DNA of 64,000 nt from CAWINX01 sp963702055 (GTDB lineage Bacteria > Actinomycetota > Thermoleophilia > Solirubrobacterales > 70-9), in assembly GCA_963702055.1 (NCBI GenBank), contig OY969702.1, positions 1,178,001-1,242,000 of the forward strand. Reading direction: 5' to 3'. The notes beneath the pieces are model-generated. The model worked only from the letters and a program-made list of their open reading frames with translations, was not told where the DNA came from and searched no databases. Below, piece after piece: positions 10,027-18,348 of the stretch. Numbering within the stretch: position 1 is the stretch's first letter; every line of letters starts with the position of its first letter. The position numbers and the translations under genes were made by a program.

Positions 10027-10073
10027 TCGAAAGTCGTCTTTTTCATCACTGTGATGGAAAAAACGACTTTCGA
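10027..10073. terminator. Long hairpin between convergent genes
   Basis: An 11-bp perfect stem (TCGAAAGTCGT / ACGACTTTCGA) continues, after one bulged C, with five T:A pairs and a CATCA/TGATG tip. It lies 12 bp after the DUF6941-like gene and 9 bp from the 3' end of the frameshifted minus-strand gene, so a bidirectional terminator is the simplest reading. T and A runs lie inside the stem, not after it. Confidence 0.6.
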
Positions 10074-10081
10074 GCCACCGC

Positions 10082-11012
10082 TCAACTCGTCCCCTCGGCC
10101 TCGGGGTCGCGCCAGACTCGCTTCATCCAGGGAGGGTTGATCGCGAAGTGGGGCGTGTTGCCGACATCGGCCGCGGCGATCGGCTCCAAAGGGATCAGGT
10201 GAACTTGGTTGCCCTTGGTGATCCGCTCGAAGTCGGGAATGCCGGCGGCGTTGCCGGCATGGCTGCCGCCGGAGACGAGCAGCCAGTGGGTTTCCGGCCC
10301 CCAGCCGTTGCGGGCACGGATGCCAACCGCTTCTGTGAGGTCTCTGAGCGGGCCGATCCCGGCGTCTGAGCCCCAGTTGGCGACGCTCTGCTCGTAGTTG
10401 TAGCCGTTGTGGGAGGAGGCGCGCTCGTCGACCTTGCCGCCCGGACGGATGCGGATCTGCACCCCCTCCCAGTCGTCGCGGTGGTAGCCCTCGTCGCCGA
10501 CAATCGACGCCGCGCAGGGTGGCCGAGTCGGCGTAGTAGGTCCAATACTGGATGTAGAGGTTGCCGGCGTGGGCTCCGGAGCAGTCCCCGCCCGCCGACT
10601 CGGTCTTGGCGATCGCGGCGGGCCGGCAGTTGACGACGTGGACGAAGGCGGAAACCGGCAGCCCCTCGCTGGAGCGACGAACGTCGCCCCTCTGTGGGCC
10701 GTCTCCGCACTCGGTGCTGCGACAGAGGCGGTAGTCAACCGGCAGCGCCCGCGCCTCCCGTTCGAACATCAGGCCCGGCATGTGGTCGCGGACCAGCTTC
10801 CCCACCTCCGTCCCGTAGGCGGCAACCAGCGCCGGCTCGTCCCCGCACTCGTCGGCCAGCGACGCCGCGCAGAGGATCCGCGAAGCGATCGCCCGCGCCA
10901 GCGACGCCCCAGGCACCCGCACCCCCGCCGCCAACAATCCCGCCAGAAGCAACCCGACCAACAGCAACAACCCGACCCACTCGACTGTCGATTGCCCACG
11001 CTGCGACCGCAT
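10082..11012 (-). pseudogene. TadE-like secreted protein gene broken by a frameshift
   Basis: The N-terminal part starts at ATG 11012 with 'MRSQRGQSTVEWVGLLLLVG', a type IV prepilin / TadE-like leader and membrane helix. It reads through 'GNLYIQYWTYYADSATLRGV' and then loses sense near 10505-10515. A second frame picks up at once with 'VGDEGYHRDDWEGVQIRIRP' and 'HNGYNYEQSVANWG' and runs to a stop at 10082. The two halves clearly belong together, so this is either a real frameshift or a one- or two-base sequence error. The C-terminal part resembles Vps62-like proteins ('HRDDWE...'); that is a weak guess. Confidence 0.65.
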
Positions 11013-11120
11013 GTACCGACAAGGCCACAGCCCCGCCGGTTTCTCCCCCCACGGTCGGTGCATAGAATCGCGCCACGACGCACACTCCGTACCGGACAGC
11101 GACAAGTGAGGAGCCCGAGA

Positions 11121-11427
11121 TGAACGCCAACCGCCCCCTTGGACGAGTCGGATTCATCCAGTCCTGCTGGCACAAGGATCTGGTCGACCAGACCCGGTCG
11201 GCCTTCGTCGCGGAGTCGTCTCATCTCGGCCTGGCGGAGTCGGAGATCGACTTCAGCTCGACACGGGCGTTCCGGTCATCTCAGCCGTGTTGACGCCGCA
11301 CCACTTTCACGAGCACGAGACCCACCGCTCCTTCTTCTTCGAGCACCTCGAGACCAAGGGCACCGAGGCGGCGCGGGCCTGCGTGCACACGATCGAGGCC
11401 CTCTCGAGCCTCCCGGCGACCGCCTGA
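11121..11427 (+). pseudogene. Internally deleted lumazine synthase (RibH2-type) remnant
   Basis: After a good AGGAG site, ATG 11121 opens 'RVGFIQSCWHKDLVDQTRSA', typical of the N-terminus of RibH type II. Sense is lost after 'ESEIDFS'. In another frame the sequence resumes at 'LDTGVPVISAVLTPHHFHEH' and continues to 'KGTEAARACVHTIEAL' and a stop at 11425-11427, matching the RibH C-terminus. Roughly 70 residues of the middle, including the substrate-binding 'PGAFEIP' region, are absent and the frame changes at the junction. It cannot encode a working enzyme; an intact ribH is presumably elsewhere. Confidence 0.75.
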
Positions 11428-11448
11428 CCCCCCCCTCTGGGGCTTTCC

Positions 11449-12873
11449 TCAGAGGTTCTGGATCTCGGCCGCGATGTCCGCCGCGGCCTTCTTGGCGTCA
11501 TCGAACAACATCGAAGTATTCGGCTCGTAGAAGAGGTCGTTGTCGATGCCGGCGAAGCCGGGGCTGAGCGAGCGCTTGATCACGATCACCTGCTGGGCCT
11601 GGTCGACCTCGATGATCGGCATCCCGGCGATCGGGCTGTCGGGGTCGTTCTTGGCCGCCGGGTTGGTGACGTCGTTGGCCCCGACCACCACTGCGACGTC
11701 GGTCCGCGGCATCTCGGGGTTGATCTCCTCCATCTCCTTCAGCTGCTCGTAGGGCACGTCGGCCTCGGCCAACAGCACGTTCATGTGGCCCGGCATGCGG
11801 CCGGCGACCGGGTGGATCGCGTAGCTGACGGTGACGCCGCGCTTCTCCAGCTCGTCGGAGACCTCCTTGATCGCGTGCTGGGCCTGGGCGACAGCGAGGC
11901 CGTAGCCGGGGACGATTACCACCGAGTCGGCGTAGGCGAGCTTGATCGCCGCGTCCTGGGCGGTGATCGAGGTGTGCGGGCGTTCCTCGCCACTCCCCTT
12001 GGCGCCCGCCGCGGGCGCGCCGCCGAAGCCGGCGAAGAGGACGTTGGCGACCGAGCGGTTCATCGCGGTCGCCATCTCCATCGTCAGGATCGTTCCCGAG
12101 GAGCCGACCAGGGTGCCGGCGACGATCAGCGCGACGTTGTCCAGGGCAAAGCCCGCCGCGGCCGCCGAGAGGCCGGTGAAGGCGTTCAGCAGCGAGATCA
12201 CGACCGGCATGTCGGCGCCGCCGATCGGCAGGACGACGAGGTTGCCGAGCAGCCCGGCGGCGATCAGGATGGCGATAAAGACCGCCTGGGAGGGATCGCC
12301 GTTGTTGGTCGCGATGTCGACGCAGGCGGCGACGATGCCGACCAGCAGCAGGGCGTTGATCACCTGCTGGCCGGGGACCGCGAGCGGCCGGGTCGGGATC
12401 AGGTCCTGAAGCTTGGCGAAGGCGATGTTCGACCCCCAGAAGGAGACCGAGCCGACCACCGCCGCGAAGAGGACGGGAATCAGCGTGTCGAGCGGGATCG
12501 TCTCCCCCAGGGAGATCCCGTGGCGGATCTCCGACCAGGCGATCAGCGCCACGGCGCCGCCGCCGACGCCGTTGTAGAGGGCGACCATCTGCGGCATCTC
12601 GGTCATCTGCACGCGGATCGAGGCGATCACGCCGACCGCGGTGCCGATTCCGAGCCCGAGCGCGATCAGGCCCCAGTTGCCGATCCCGTCGAGCAGCAGC
12701 GTGGTCGCGACGGCGACCGCCATGCCGACGGCGGCGACCATGTTGCCCTGCTTGGCGGTGGTCGGGTGGGTGCCGCGTTTGATCCCGATGATGAACAGCG
12801 AGAAGGCGACGATGTAGAGCGCCGTAGCGGCGTCACCGCCGGGTTGCAGAACGGCCGTCGACATGGCGGTCAT
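11449..12873 (-). CDS. pntB: NAD(P) transhydrogenase subunit beta
   Basis: A 474-aa protein: about eight or nine membrane helices in the first 270 residues, then the NADP(H)-binding domain III from about 300 ('SVVIVPGYGLAVAQAQHAIK', 'YAIHPVAGRMPGHMNVLLAE', 'VVVGANDVTNPAAKNDPDSP'), the standard PntB layout. The complex couples proton entry to hydride transfer from NADH to NADP. Its start overlaps the pntA2 stop by four bases (ATGA). The operon order is pntA1, pntA2, pntB, the three-polypeptide arrangement known from Rhodospirillum. Confidence 0.93.
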   Translation of the reverse strand: MTAMSTAVLQPGGDAATALYIVAFSLFIIGIKRGTHPTTAKQGNMVAAVGMAVAVATTLLLDGIGNWGLIALGLGIGTAVGVIASIRVQMTEMPQMVALYNGVGGGAVALIAWSEIRHGISLGETIPLDTLIPVLFAAVVGSVSFWGSNIAFAKLQDLIPTRPLAVPGQQVINALLLVGIVAACVDIATNNGDPSQAVFIAILIAAGLLGNLVVLPIGGADMPVVISLLNAFTGLSAAAAGFALDNVALIVAGTLVGSSGTILTMEMATAMNRSVANVLFAGFGGAPAAGAKGSGEERPHTSITAQDAAIKLAYADSVVIVPGYGLAVAQAQHAIKEVSDELEKRGVTVSYAIHPVAGRMPGHMNVLLAEADVPYEQLKEMEEINPEMPRTDVAVVVGANDVTNPAAKNDPDSPIAGMPIIEVDQAQQVIVIKRSLSPGFAGIDNDLFYEPNTSMLFDDAKKAAADIAAEIQNL

Positions 12874-13247
12874 TCCTTCTCCGACCCCGCCGCCCCCGGA
12901 CGCGGGAGGTCAGGCGAATCCATATCTGATTTCTTCGCCTGACCGGGAGCAGAGGAGGCGGCGGGTTTTTTCTTCTTTTTGGAGAACATCCCGAGCATCC
13001 GGTCGGTGACCATGAAGCCGCCGACGACGTTGATCGTGCCGAAGGCGATCGCGATCGTGCCGATCACGTACTCGAGCGGGTCGTTGGCATAGCCGACGAC
13101 GATCAGCCCGCCCAGCATCACGATGCCGTGGATCGCGTTGGTCTGCGACATCAGCGGCGTGTGCAGGGTGGTCGGCACCTTCGAGATCACCTCGAAGCCG
13201 ACGAAGGCGGCGAGCACGAAGATCGTGATCTCGGTCATCAAACTCAT
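12870..13247 (-). CDS. pntAB: NAD(P) transhydrogenase subunit alpha part 2 (membrane)
   Basis: A 125-aa membrane subunit with three or four helices: 'IFVLAAFVGFEVISKVPTTL' with 'HTPLMSQTNAIHGIVMLGGL' following, and 'YVIGTIAIAFGTINVVGGFM'. I place the start at ATG 13247, preceded by GGAAGG six bases upstream; a longer GTG start at 13262 would lie inside the 47-bp palindrome. The C-terminus has an atypical hydrophilic tail after KKKKK, of which part is encoded by a hairpin repeat (12908-12944). It couples the NAD-binding PntAA to PntB. Confidence 0.88.
   Translation of the reverse strand: MSLMTEITIFVLAAFVGFEVISKVPTTLHTPLMSQTNAIHGIVMLGGLIVVGYANDPLEYVIGTIAIAFGTINVVGGFMVTDRMLGMFSKKKKKPAASSAPGQAKKSDMDSPDLPRPGAAGSEKE
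12908..12944. repeat. Hairpin with TCCATATCTGATT loop (copy 2), inside the pntA2 3' end
   Basis: An 11-bp perfect stem (GGTCAGGCGAA / TTCGCCTGACC) surrounds a 15-nt loop that contains the 13-mer also found at 2801-2813. It codes in frame for part of the extra C-terminal tail of the transhydrogenase subunit (…GQAKKSDMDSPDL…). Confidence 0.5.
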
Positions 13248-13256
13248 CAGAGAACC

Positions 13257-13303
13257 TTCCACTGTTCTTTATCCGCGTATAGGGAGGCAAAGGAACAGCG
13301 GAA
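13257..13303. repeat. 47-bp palindrome, copy 1
   Basis: Arms TTCCACTGTTCTTT and AAAGGAACAGCGGAA around a GCGTATAGGG-type centre. It fills nearly the whole 58-bp gap between pntA1 and pntA2, and its outer edge (GGAA on the minus strand) forms part of the probable ribosome binding site of pntA2. Confidence 0.85.
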
Positions 13304-13305
13304 GC

Positions 13306-14424
13306 TCATTTGGCGGCTCTTTCGCTCTTGATCTCCCCGCCCTGGGTGATGCAGGCGGCGGCGACGATGTCGTCCTCGAAGTCGACCTTGACCTCGCCCT
13401 CCTCGGTGATCAGCAGCCCGAGCAGGTTCTCGAGGTTCTTGGCGTAGAGCTGGGAGGCGGGCGCCGGCATCTCGCTGGCCAGGTTGCGCGGGCCGAGCAC
13501 CTTGACGCCGTTCTCGACCACCGTCTCCCCCGCCTGCGTCAGCTCGCAGTTGCCGCCGGTCTCGGCGGCGAGGTCGACGATCACCGAGCCGGGCGCCATG
13601 CCGCGGACCGCGTCGGCGGTGATCAGCAGCGGCGCCGGGCGGCCGGGGATCGCCGCGGTGGTGACGATCACGTCCTGTTTGGCGGCGTTCTCGCCGAGCG
13701 CGTCGCGCACCTGGGCGTTCTCCTCGTCGGTGAGCGGGCGCGCGTAGCCGCCCTCGCCCTCCGCGTCGGGGATGAAGTCGAGCTCCAGGGGGCGGCCGCC
13801 GAGCGAGGCGATCTGCTCCCAGGCGGCGCGGCGGATGTCGAAGCCGGTGACGATCGCGCCGAGGCGCTTGGCGGTGGCAACGGCCTGCAGCCCGGCGACG
13901 CCGGCGCCGAGCACCAGCACCTTGGCCGGCGGCACCGTCCCCGCCGCCGTGGTCATCATCCCGAAGAAGCGACCCGACTCGCGGGCGGCGATCAGGGTCG
14001 CGGCGTAGCCGGCCGCGGCGGCCTGCGAGGAGAGCGCGTCCATCGCCTGGGCGCGCGTCGTCCGCGGAATCGCCTCCATCGCGAAGCTGGTCACGCCCGC
14101 GGCGGCGAGCGCCTTGTTGGTCTCAGTCGAGGTCCAGGGAGCGAGGTGGCCGATCAACAGCTGGCCGGAGCCGAGCTTTCCGATCTCCTCGGTGGAAGGG
14201 ACGGCGACGCGGAGGACCACGTCGGCGCCCCACGTAACCTCGGCCTCGCCTACCTCCGCCCCGGCGTCGGTGTACTGGGAGTCGGGGTGGCCCGCGGCCT
14301 CGCCGGCGCCGGACTCGACGAGCACGTCGACGTGCTCGTTGCGCTTCAGCGACTTGACCACGTCGGGGACGAGCGCGACTCGGCGCTCCCCCTCAGCCGT
14401 CTCTTTTGGAACTCCGATCCTCAT
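13306..14424 (-). CDS. pntAA: NAD(P) transhydrogenase subunit alpha part 1 (NAD-binding)
   Basis: A 372-aa soluble subunit related to alanine dehydrogenase. It opens 'MRIGVPKETAEGERRVALVP', has the RQD-loop equivalent 'IPRTTRAQAMDALSSQAAAA', and the NAD Rossmann motif 'VLVLGAGVAGLQAVATAKRL' near residue 170, followed by 'GFDIR'. 'VIVTTAAIPGRPAPLLIT' and the C-terminal 'NLENLLGLL' also fit. ATG 14424 is the only start that gives the conserved N-terminus. It binds NADH and passes hydride to the NADP domain of PntB. It is first in the operon, and the minus-strand promoter should lie just above 14424. Confidence 0.93.
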   Translation of the reverse strand: MRIGVPKETAEGERRVALVPDVVKSLKRNEHVDVLVESGAGEAAGHPDSQYTDAGAEVGEAEVTWGADVVLRVAVPSTEEIGKLGSGQLLIGHLAPWTSTETNKALAAAGVTSFAMEAIPRTTRAQAMDALSSQAAAAGYAATLIAARESGRFFGMMTTAAGTVPPAKVLVLGAGVAGLQAVATAKRLGAIVTGFDIRRAAWEQIASLGGRPLELDFIPDAEGEGGYARPLTDEENAQVRDALGENAAKQDVIVTTAAIPGRPAPLLITADAVRGMAPGSVIVDLAAETGGNCELTQAGETVVENGVKVLGPRNLASEMPAPASQLYAKNLENLLGLLITEEGEVKVDFEDDIVAAACITQGGEIKSERAAK

Positions 14425-14453
14425 AAAAAGCCGCGAGAGCCTATGACAACCCG

Positions 14454-15515
14454 CTAGGCGGGTGCGCTGACGCCCGCGATGTCGGCGAGGCGCTCGAGGG
14501 TGTGGAGCTGTTCGGCCCTGTCGACGTGAACGGGCGAGACGATCAGCCGGTCGATGCCCGCCGCGCGGAAGCGCTCGATCCGCTCGGCGACCTCGGCCTC
14601 GGTGCCGACCAGCGAGGTCGCCTCGACGATCTCGTCGGGCATCGCCTCGAAGGCGCCGCCGCGGTCGCCGTCCTGGAAGCGGCGTTGCACCTCGTCGGCG
14701 ACGTCGCCGAACCCGAAGCGATGGGCGAGGTCGACGTAGAAGTTGGTCTTGCGGCTGCCCATCCCGCCAAAGTAGAGGACGAGCCCCGCCTTGACGACGC
14801 TCTTCGCCGCCTCCTGATCGCCGTCGATCGCCACCTGCAGCGACGGCGAGACCTCGAGGTCGGAGCGCTGCCGGCCGCCCTTCGCGAAGCCCGCTTCCAG
14901 GTGCTCTCCCCAGGTCTCCTCGAAGGCGTCGACGCTGAAGAAGATCGGTATCCAGCCGTCGCAGATCTCGGCCGCCATCTCGACCGATTTGCGGCCGATC
15001 GCTCCGACGAAGACCGGGATCTCGTTGCGCTCGGGATGGAAGTTGAGCTTCAGCGCCTTGCCCTCTCCGCCGGGCAGCGGCAGCGTGTAGTGCTCGCCCT
15101 GGTGATCGACCGGGCCTTGGCGGGCGATGATCTCGCGGACGACCTCGATGTACTCGCGCGTCCGGCCCCACGGCTTCGCGTAGGGAACGCCGTACCAGCC
15201 CTCCGAGACCTGCGGTCCCGAGGGACCGAAGCCGAAGATGAAGCGCCCGCCTGAGAGTTTGTCGATCGTCGCCCCGGCCATCGCCGCGGCAGCCGGTGGG
15301 CGGGCCGGGACCTGCATGATCGCCGCGCCGAGCTTGATCGTCTCGGTCCGCGCCGCCAGCCAGGCGAGCACGCTGACCACGTCGGAGCCGTATGACTCCG
15401 CCGCCCAGACCGACTCGAAGCCAAGCCGCTCCGCGGCCTCGACGACCTCGGCGGCCTCCTCCCCCGCGGGGCCGATCCCCCAGTAACCGAGGTTCAGTCC
15501 AAGCTTCAACGACAT
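14454..15515 (-). CDS. LLM-class F420-dependent oxidoreductase
   Basis: A 353-aa luciferase-like protein with the start 'MSLKLGLNLGYWGIGPAGEE', the middle 'LSGGRFIFGFGPSGPQVSEG' typical of the F420-binding barrel, and 'IPVFVGAIGRKSVEMAAEIC', 'GTEAEVAERIERFRAAGIDR' towards the C-terminus. The last motif is shared by F420-dependent actinobacterial members (TIGR03559-like, from memory). The substrate is unknown. It begins at ATG 15515, divergent from the P-type ATPase gene, with a perfect 7-bp-arm palindrome between the two starts. It ends 29 bp upstream of pntAA and could be cotranscribed with it. Confidence 0.82.
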   Translation of the reverse strand: MSLKLGLNLGYWGIGPAGEEAAEVVEAAERLGFESVWAAESYGSDVVSVLAWLAARTETIKLGAAIMQVPARPPAAAAMAGATIDKLSGGRFIFGFGPSGPQVSEGWYGVPYAKPWGRTREYIEVVREIIARQGPVDHQGEHYTLPLPGGEGKALKLNFHPERNEIPVFVGAIGRKSVEMAAEICDGWIPIFFSVDAFEETWGEHLEAGFAKGGRQRSDLEVSPSLQVAIDGDQEAAKSVVKAGLVLYFGGMGSRKTNFYVDLAHRFGFGDVADEVQRRFQDGDRGGAFEAMPDEIVEATSLVGTEAEVAERIERFRAAGIDRLIVSPVHVDRAEQLHTLERLADIAGVSAPA

Positions 15516-15525
15516 CCGGCTCGCA

Positions 15526-15540
15526 CCCTATTGAATAGGG
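15526..15540. promoter_or_regulatory. Palindrome in the divergent LLM / P-type ATPase gap
   Basis: CCCTATT-G-AATAGGG, a perfect 15-bp palindrome in the 27 bp separating the two divergent start codons (15515 and 15543). Its position suits an operator serving both genes or a core promoter element; no regulator can be named. Confidence 0.4.
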
Positions 15541-15542
15541 CC

Positions 15543-17975
15543 ATGAACGGGACCGACGCCGCCAGCGAGCGAGGGCTCTCCAGCGCCGAGGCCGAGGCGC
15601 GGCTGCGCAAGCTCGGCCCGCCTCCCGAGACGTCCTCGCGCTCGGTCTCGAGCATCGTCGCCGGCAACGTCTTCACCCTCTTCAACGCGATCATCGGCGC
15701 CTTCTTCGCGCTCGACCTGGCGCTGGGCCTCTACGCCGACTCGCTGTTCGGGCTGATCGCGGTGATCAACTCCTACATCGGGATCCGCCAGGAGCTGAAG
15801 GCAAAGGCGACCCTGGACGAGCTGGCGGTGCTCGTCGCTCCCCACGCAAAGGTGATCCGCGAGGGCGACGTCGTGCGGCTGCGCGCCGAGGAGGTCGTCC
15901 CCGGCGACGTCGTCCACGTCGAGCCCGGCGACCAGCTGGTCGCCGACGGCGAGGTGATCCGCACTCGCGGCATGACCCTCGACGAGTCGATGCTCACCGG
16001 CGAGGCCGACGGCGTCCGCAAGGGACTCGGTGAGCGGGCGCTCTCGGGCTCCTTCTGCATCGCCGGCTCCGGCTATTACCTGGTCGACGCGGTGCGCGAG
16101 GCGAGCTACGCCGGGCGCCTCGCCGGTGAGGCACGGGCCTTCCGCCACCCGCCCTCGCCCCTTCAGTGGGAGGTCAACCGGGTGATCCTCGCCTGCACCT
16201 GGTTGATGGCGCCGCTCGCCGTAATCCTGATCCTGGCGCTGCAGATCCAGAACAAGACGATCGACGAAGCCGCCCAGACCGCCACCGCCGGGCTGGTGAC
16301 GCTGATCCCCGAGGGGCTGGTGCTGCTGATGAGCGTCACCTTCGCGGTCGCCGCGGTGCGGCTGGCGCGGCGCGACACGCTGGTCCAGCAGATGAGCGCC
16401 ACCGAGAGCCTCGCCGCCGTCGACACGATCTGCGTCGACAAGACCGGGACGCTGACCGACGGCGAGCTGCGCCTGCTGGCGGTCGAGGTCGCCGAGGGCG
16501 TCGACCCGGCGTCCGCCCACGCGGCGCTGGGGCGCTTCGGGGCGAGCGCCGGCGACCGCAACCGCACCCTGGGGGCGATCGCCGAGCGCTTCCCGGCCAA
16601 GGCGGAGAGGATCGGGGGCGAGGTCCCCTTCTCCTCGGAGTGGAAGTGGAGCGGGCTGCGGATCGGCTCGACCACCTACGTGCTCGGCGCCCCGGACGTC
16701 CTCGCCGAGTCGGGCGCCCTGACCCTGCCCCCGGGACTGGCCCGCGTCTTGGAGGAGGAGACCGCGGCGGGACGGCGCGTCGTCGCCTTCGGCGAGTCGG
16801 GTGATCCGCTGCCGGCGAGCCCGGCGAGCGAGCCCCCGCCGCGAGTCGCGCCCCTCGCCCTTGTCGTCCTCGAGGAGTCGCTGCGACCCGACGCGGCAGA
16901 GACGATCGCCCTGATGCGCGAGGAGAACGTCGAGCTGAAGCTGATCTCCGGCGACGCCCGCGCGACGGTCACCGCGGTCGCAAGGGGCGTGGGCGTGGAG
17001 GCGAGCGCCGGGGTGATCGAGGGCACCCAGCTTCCCGAGGACCCCGAGGCGCTGGCTGAGGCCGCCCGGCGCAACACGATCTTCTGCCGGATCAAGCCCG
17101 AGCAGAAGAAGGCGTTGGTCGCGGCGCTCTCGGACTCGGGGCGCTACACGGCGATGATCGGCGACGGCGTCAACGACGTGCCGGCCCTGAAGCAAGCGCG
17201 GATGGCGGTGGCGATGGGCTCAGGCGCCCAGGTGACCAAGGGGGTGGCCGATGTCGTCCTGCTCAAAGACGAGTTCTCGCGGCTGCCGCAGGCGGTCGGC
17301 GAGGGACGGCGGATCGCCCGCAACATCCACCGGCTCGGGCGCCTCTATATGACCAAGACGGTCTACGCGGCGGCGCTGATCCTCCTCGTCGCGGTGCCCG
17401 GCTTCGCCTTCCCCTTCCTCCCCCGCCACCTCACCCTGGCCGCCTTCCTGACGATCGGCGTGCCCTCCTTCGTGCTCGCCCTGGCGCCCTCCGACGGGCC
17501 GCTGTACCGCGGCCGCCTGCTGCGAGCGCTGGCCGCCTTCGCGGTGCCGGCGGGCCTGGCGACCGCGCTCGGTTCGATCCTCTCCTTCTTCCTCGTCGAT
17601 ACCGTCTTCGGCGGCAGCCTCGACGCCGGCCGCACCGCGGCGACGACGACGCTGATCGTCCTCGGCCTCTCCTTCGTGCTGTTGCTGGAGCGGGGCCCCG
17701 GCCGCGAACACATCGCGATCCAGAGCTACATGCTCGCCCTGGTCGCCGGACTGGGCGCGCTGTTCGCGCTGATCCTCGCCGCCGCCCCGGTTCGCGACTT
17801 CTTCCAGATGACCCTGCTCAACGCGACCCAGTGGTTCCTCGCCCTGTTCGCCGCGGCGATCGGCCTGACGATCGCCAGCGCCCTTTGGCGCCTACCTCAG
17901 ATCGAGCGGCTCGAGCTCCCGGCCGATCAGGAGCGCGACGGCGCCAGATCGTCGGTGCCCAGCTCGGCCATCTGA
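15543..17975 (+). CDS. P-type cation ATPase (CtpE-like, possibly calcium)
   Basis: An 810-aa pump. In order: N-terminal helices, actuator domain with LTGEAD at about 151, helix with 'LIPEGLVLL' at about 258, phosphorylation motif DKTGTLT at about 298, nucleotide domain, and the hinge 'GDGVNDVPALK' at about 540, then six C-terminal helices. The PEGL motif and domain spacing resemble mycobacterial CtpE, reported as a Ca2+ transporter, more than the CPx heavy-metal pumps (no CPC and no N-terminal metal domain). I choose ATG 15543; a TTG at 15531 lies in the palindrome. The last 49 bases overlap a decayed sulfatase on the other strand. Confidence 0.85.
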   Translation: MNGTDAASERGLSSAEAEARLRKLGPPPETSSRSVSSIVAGNVFTLFNAIIGAFFALDLALGLYADSLFGLIAVINSYIGIRQELKAKATLDELAVLVAPHAKVIREGDVVRLRAEEVVPGDVVHVEPGDQLVADGEVIRTRGMTLDESMLTGEADGVRKGLGERALSGSFCIAGSGYYLVDAVREASYAGRLAGEARAFRHPPSPLQWEVNRVILACTWLMAPLAVILILALQIQNKTIDEAAQTATAGLVTLIPEGLVLLMSVTFAVAAVRLARRDTLVQQMSATESLAAVDTICVDKTGTLTDGELRLLAVEVAEGVDPASAHAALGRFGASAGDRNRTLGAIAERFPAKAERIGGEVPFSSEWKWSGLRIGSTTYVLGAPDVLAESGALTLPPGLARVLEEETAAGRRVVAFGESGDPLPASPASEPPPRVAPLALVVLEESLRPDAAETIALMREENVELKLISGDARATVTAVARGVGVEASAGVIEGTQLPEDPEALAEAARRNTIFCRIKPEQKKALVAALSDSGRYTAMIGDGVNDVPALKQARMAVAMGSGAQVTKGVADVVLLKDEFSRLPQAVGEGRRIARNIHRLGRLYMTKTVYAAALILLVAVPGFAFPFLPRHLTLAAFLTIGVPSFVLALAPSDGPLYRGRLLRALAAFAVPAGLATALGSILSFFLVDTVFGGSLDAGRTAATTTLIVLGLSFVLLLERGPGREHIAIQSYMLALVAGLGALFALILAAAPVRDFFQMTLLNATQWFLALFAAAIGLTIASALWRLPQIERLELPADQERDGARSSVPSSAI

Positions 17976-18315
17976 GCACGAAGCGCCTCGGCGAGGCGGT
18001 CGCGCTCGCCGCGATCGGAGGCGCTGCGCGGCTCCCCGGTCCGGTGATCGAGGAGGTTGAGGCGCTCCTCGGGGTCGCGCTCGAGGTCGTACATCTCGAA
18101 CTCCGGCGCCACCCGCCCCTCCGGATCGAGGTAGGCCGCGTACTTCATCCGCGACTCCCGAATGCTGCGGACCCGGTTGGGCTGGCCGGGTGCCTCGGCC
18201 TGCGAGGTGGCCGCCTGGTGGTCGTCGTAGGTGAAGTGGACCGAGGATCGTCGGGCCAGTGGCGCGGGTAGCGCTGCTGGTCGGTGATCAACGGCAGCAG
18301 GTTGGGTGGCCCCAT
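17927..18315 (-). pseudogene. Internally deleted arylsulfatase remnant
   Basis: From ATG 18315 the minus strand encodes 'PPNLLPLITDQQRYPRHWPD', a normal sulfatase N-terminus (the metal-binding Asp is the D of TDQQ). After about 25 codons sense shifts frame and reads 'VHFTYDDHQAATSQAEAPGQ' and then 'KYAAYLDPEGRVAPEFEMYD' and 'LERDPEERLNLLDHRTGE', a normal sulfatase C-terminus, ending at 17927. Some 300 or more residues of the core, including the CxPxR formylglycine site, are missing. The 3' end overlaps the P-type ATPase gene. Confidence 0.75.
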
Positions 18316-18348
18316 CGCGGCGAGCCTACCCGAGCCCCGGCGTCGCTC

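Noticed and set aside
10017..10081. C-terminal extension of the TadE-like gene through the hairpin
   Set aside because: The open frame reaching 10017 is the out-of-phase continuation after the frameshift; the sensible frame stops at 10082, and the hairpin is better read as a terminator.
15528..17195. A 555-codon minus-strand open frame
   Set aside because: Antisense shadow of the P-type ATPase gene, which has every catalytic motif.
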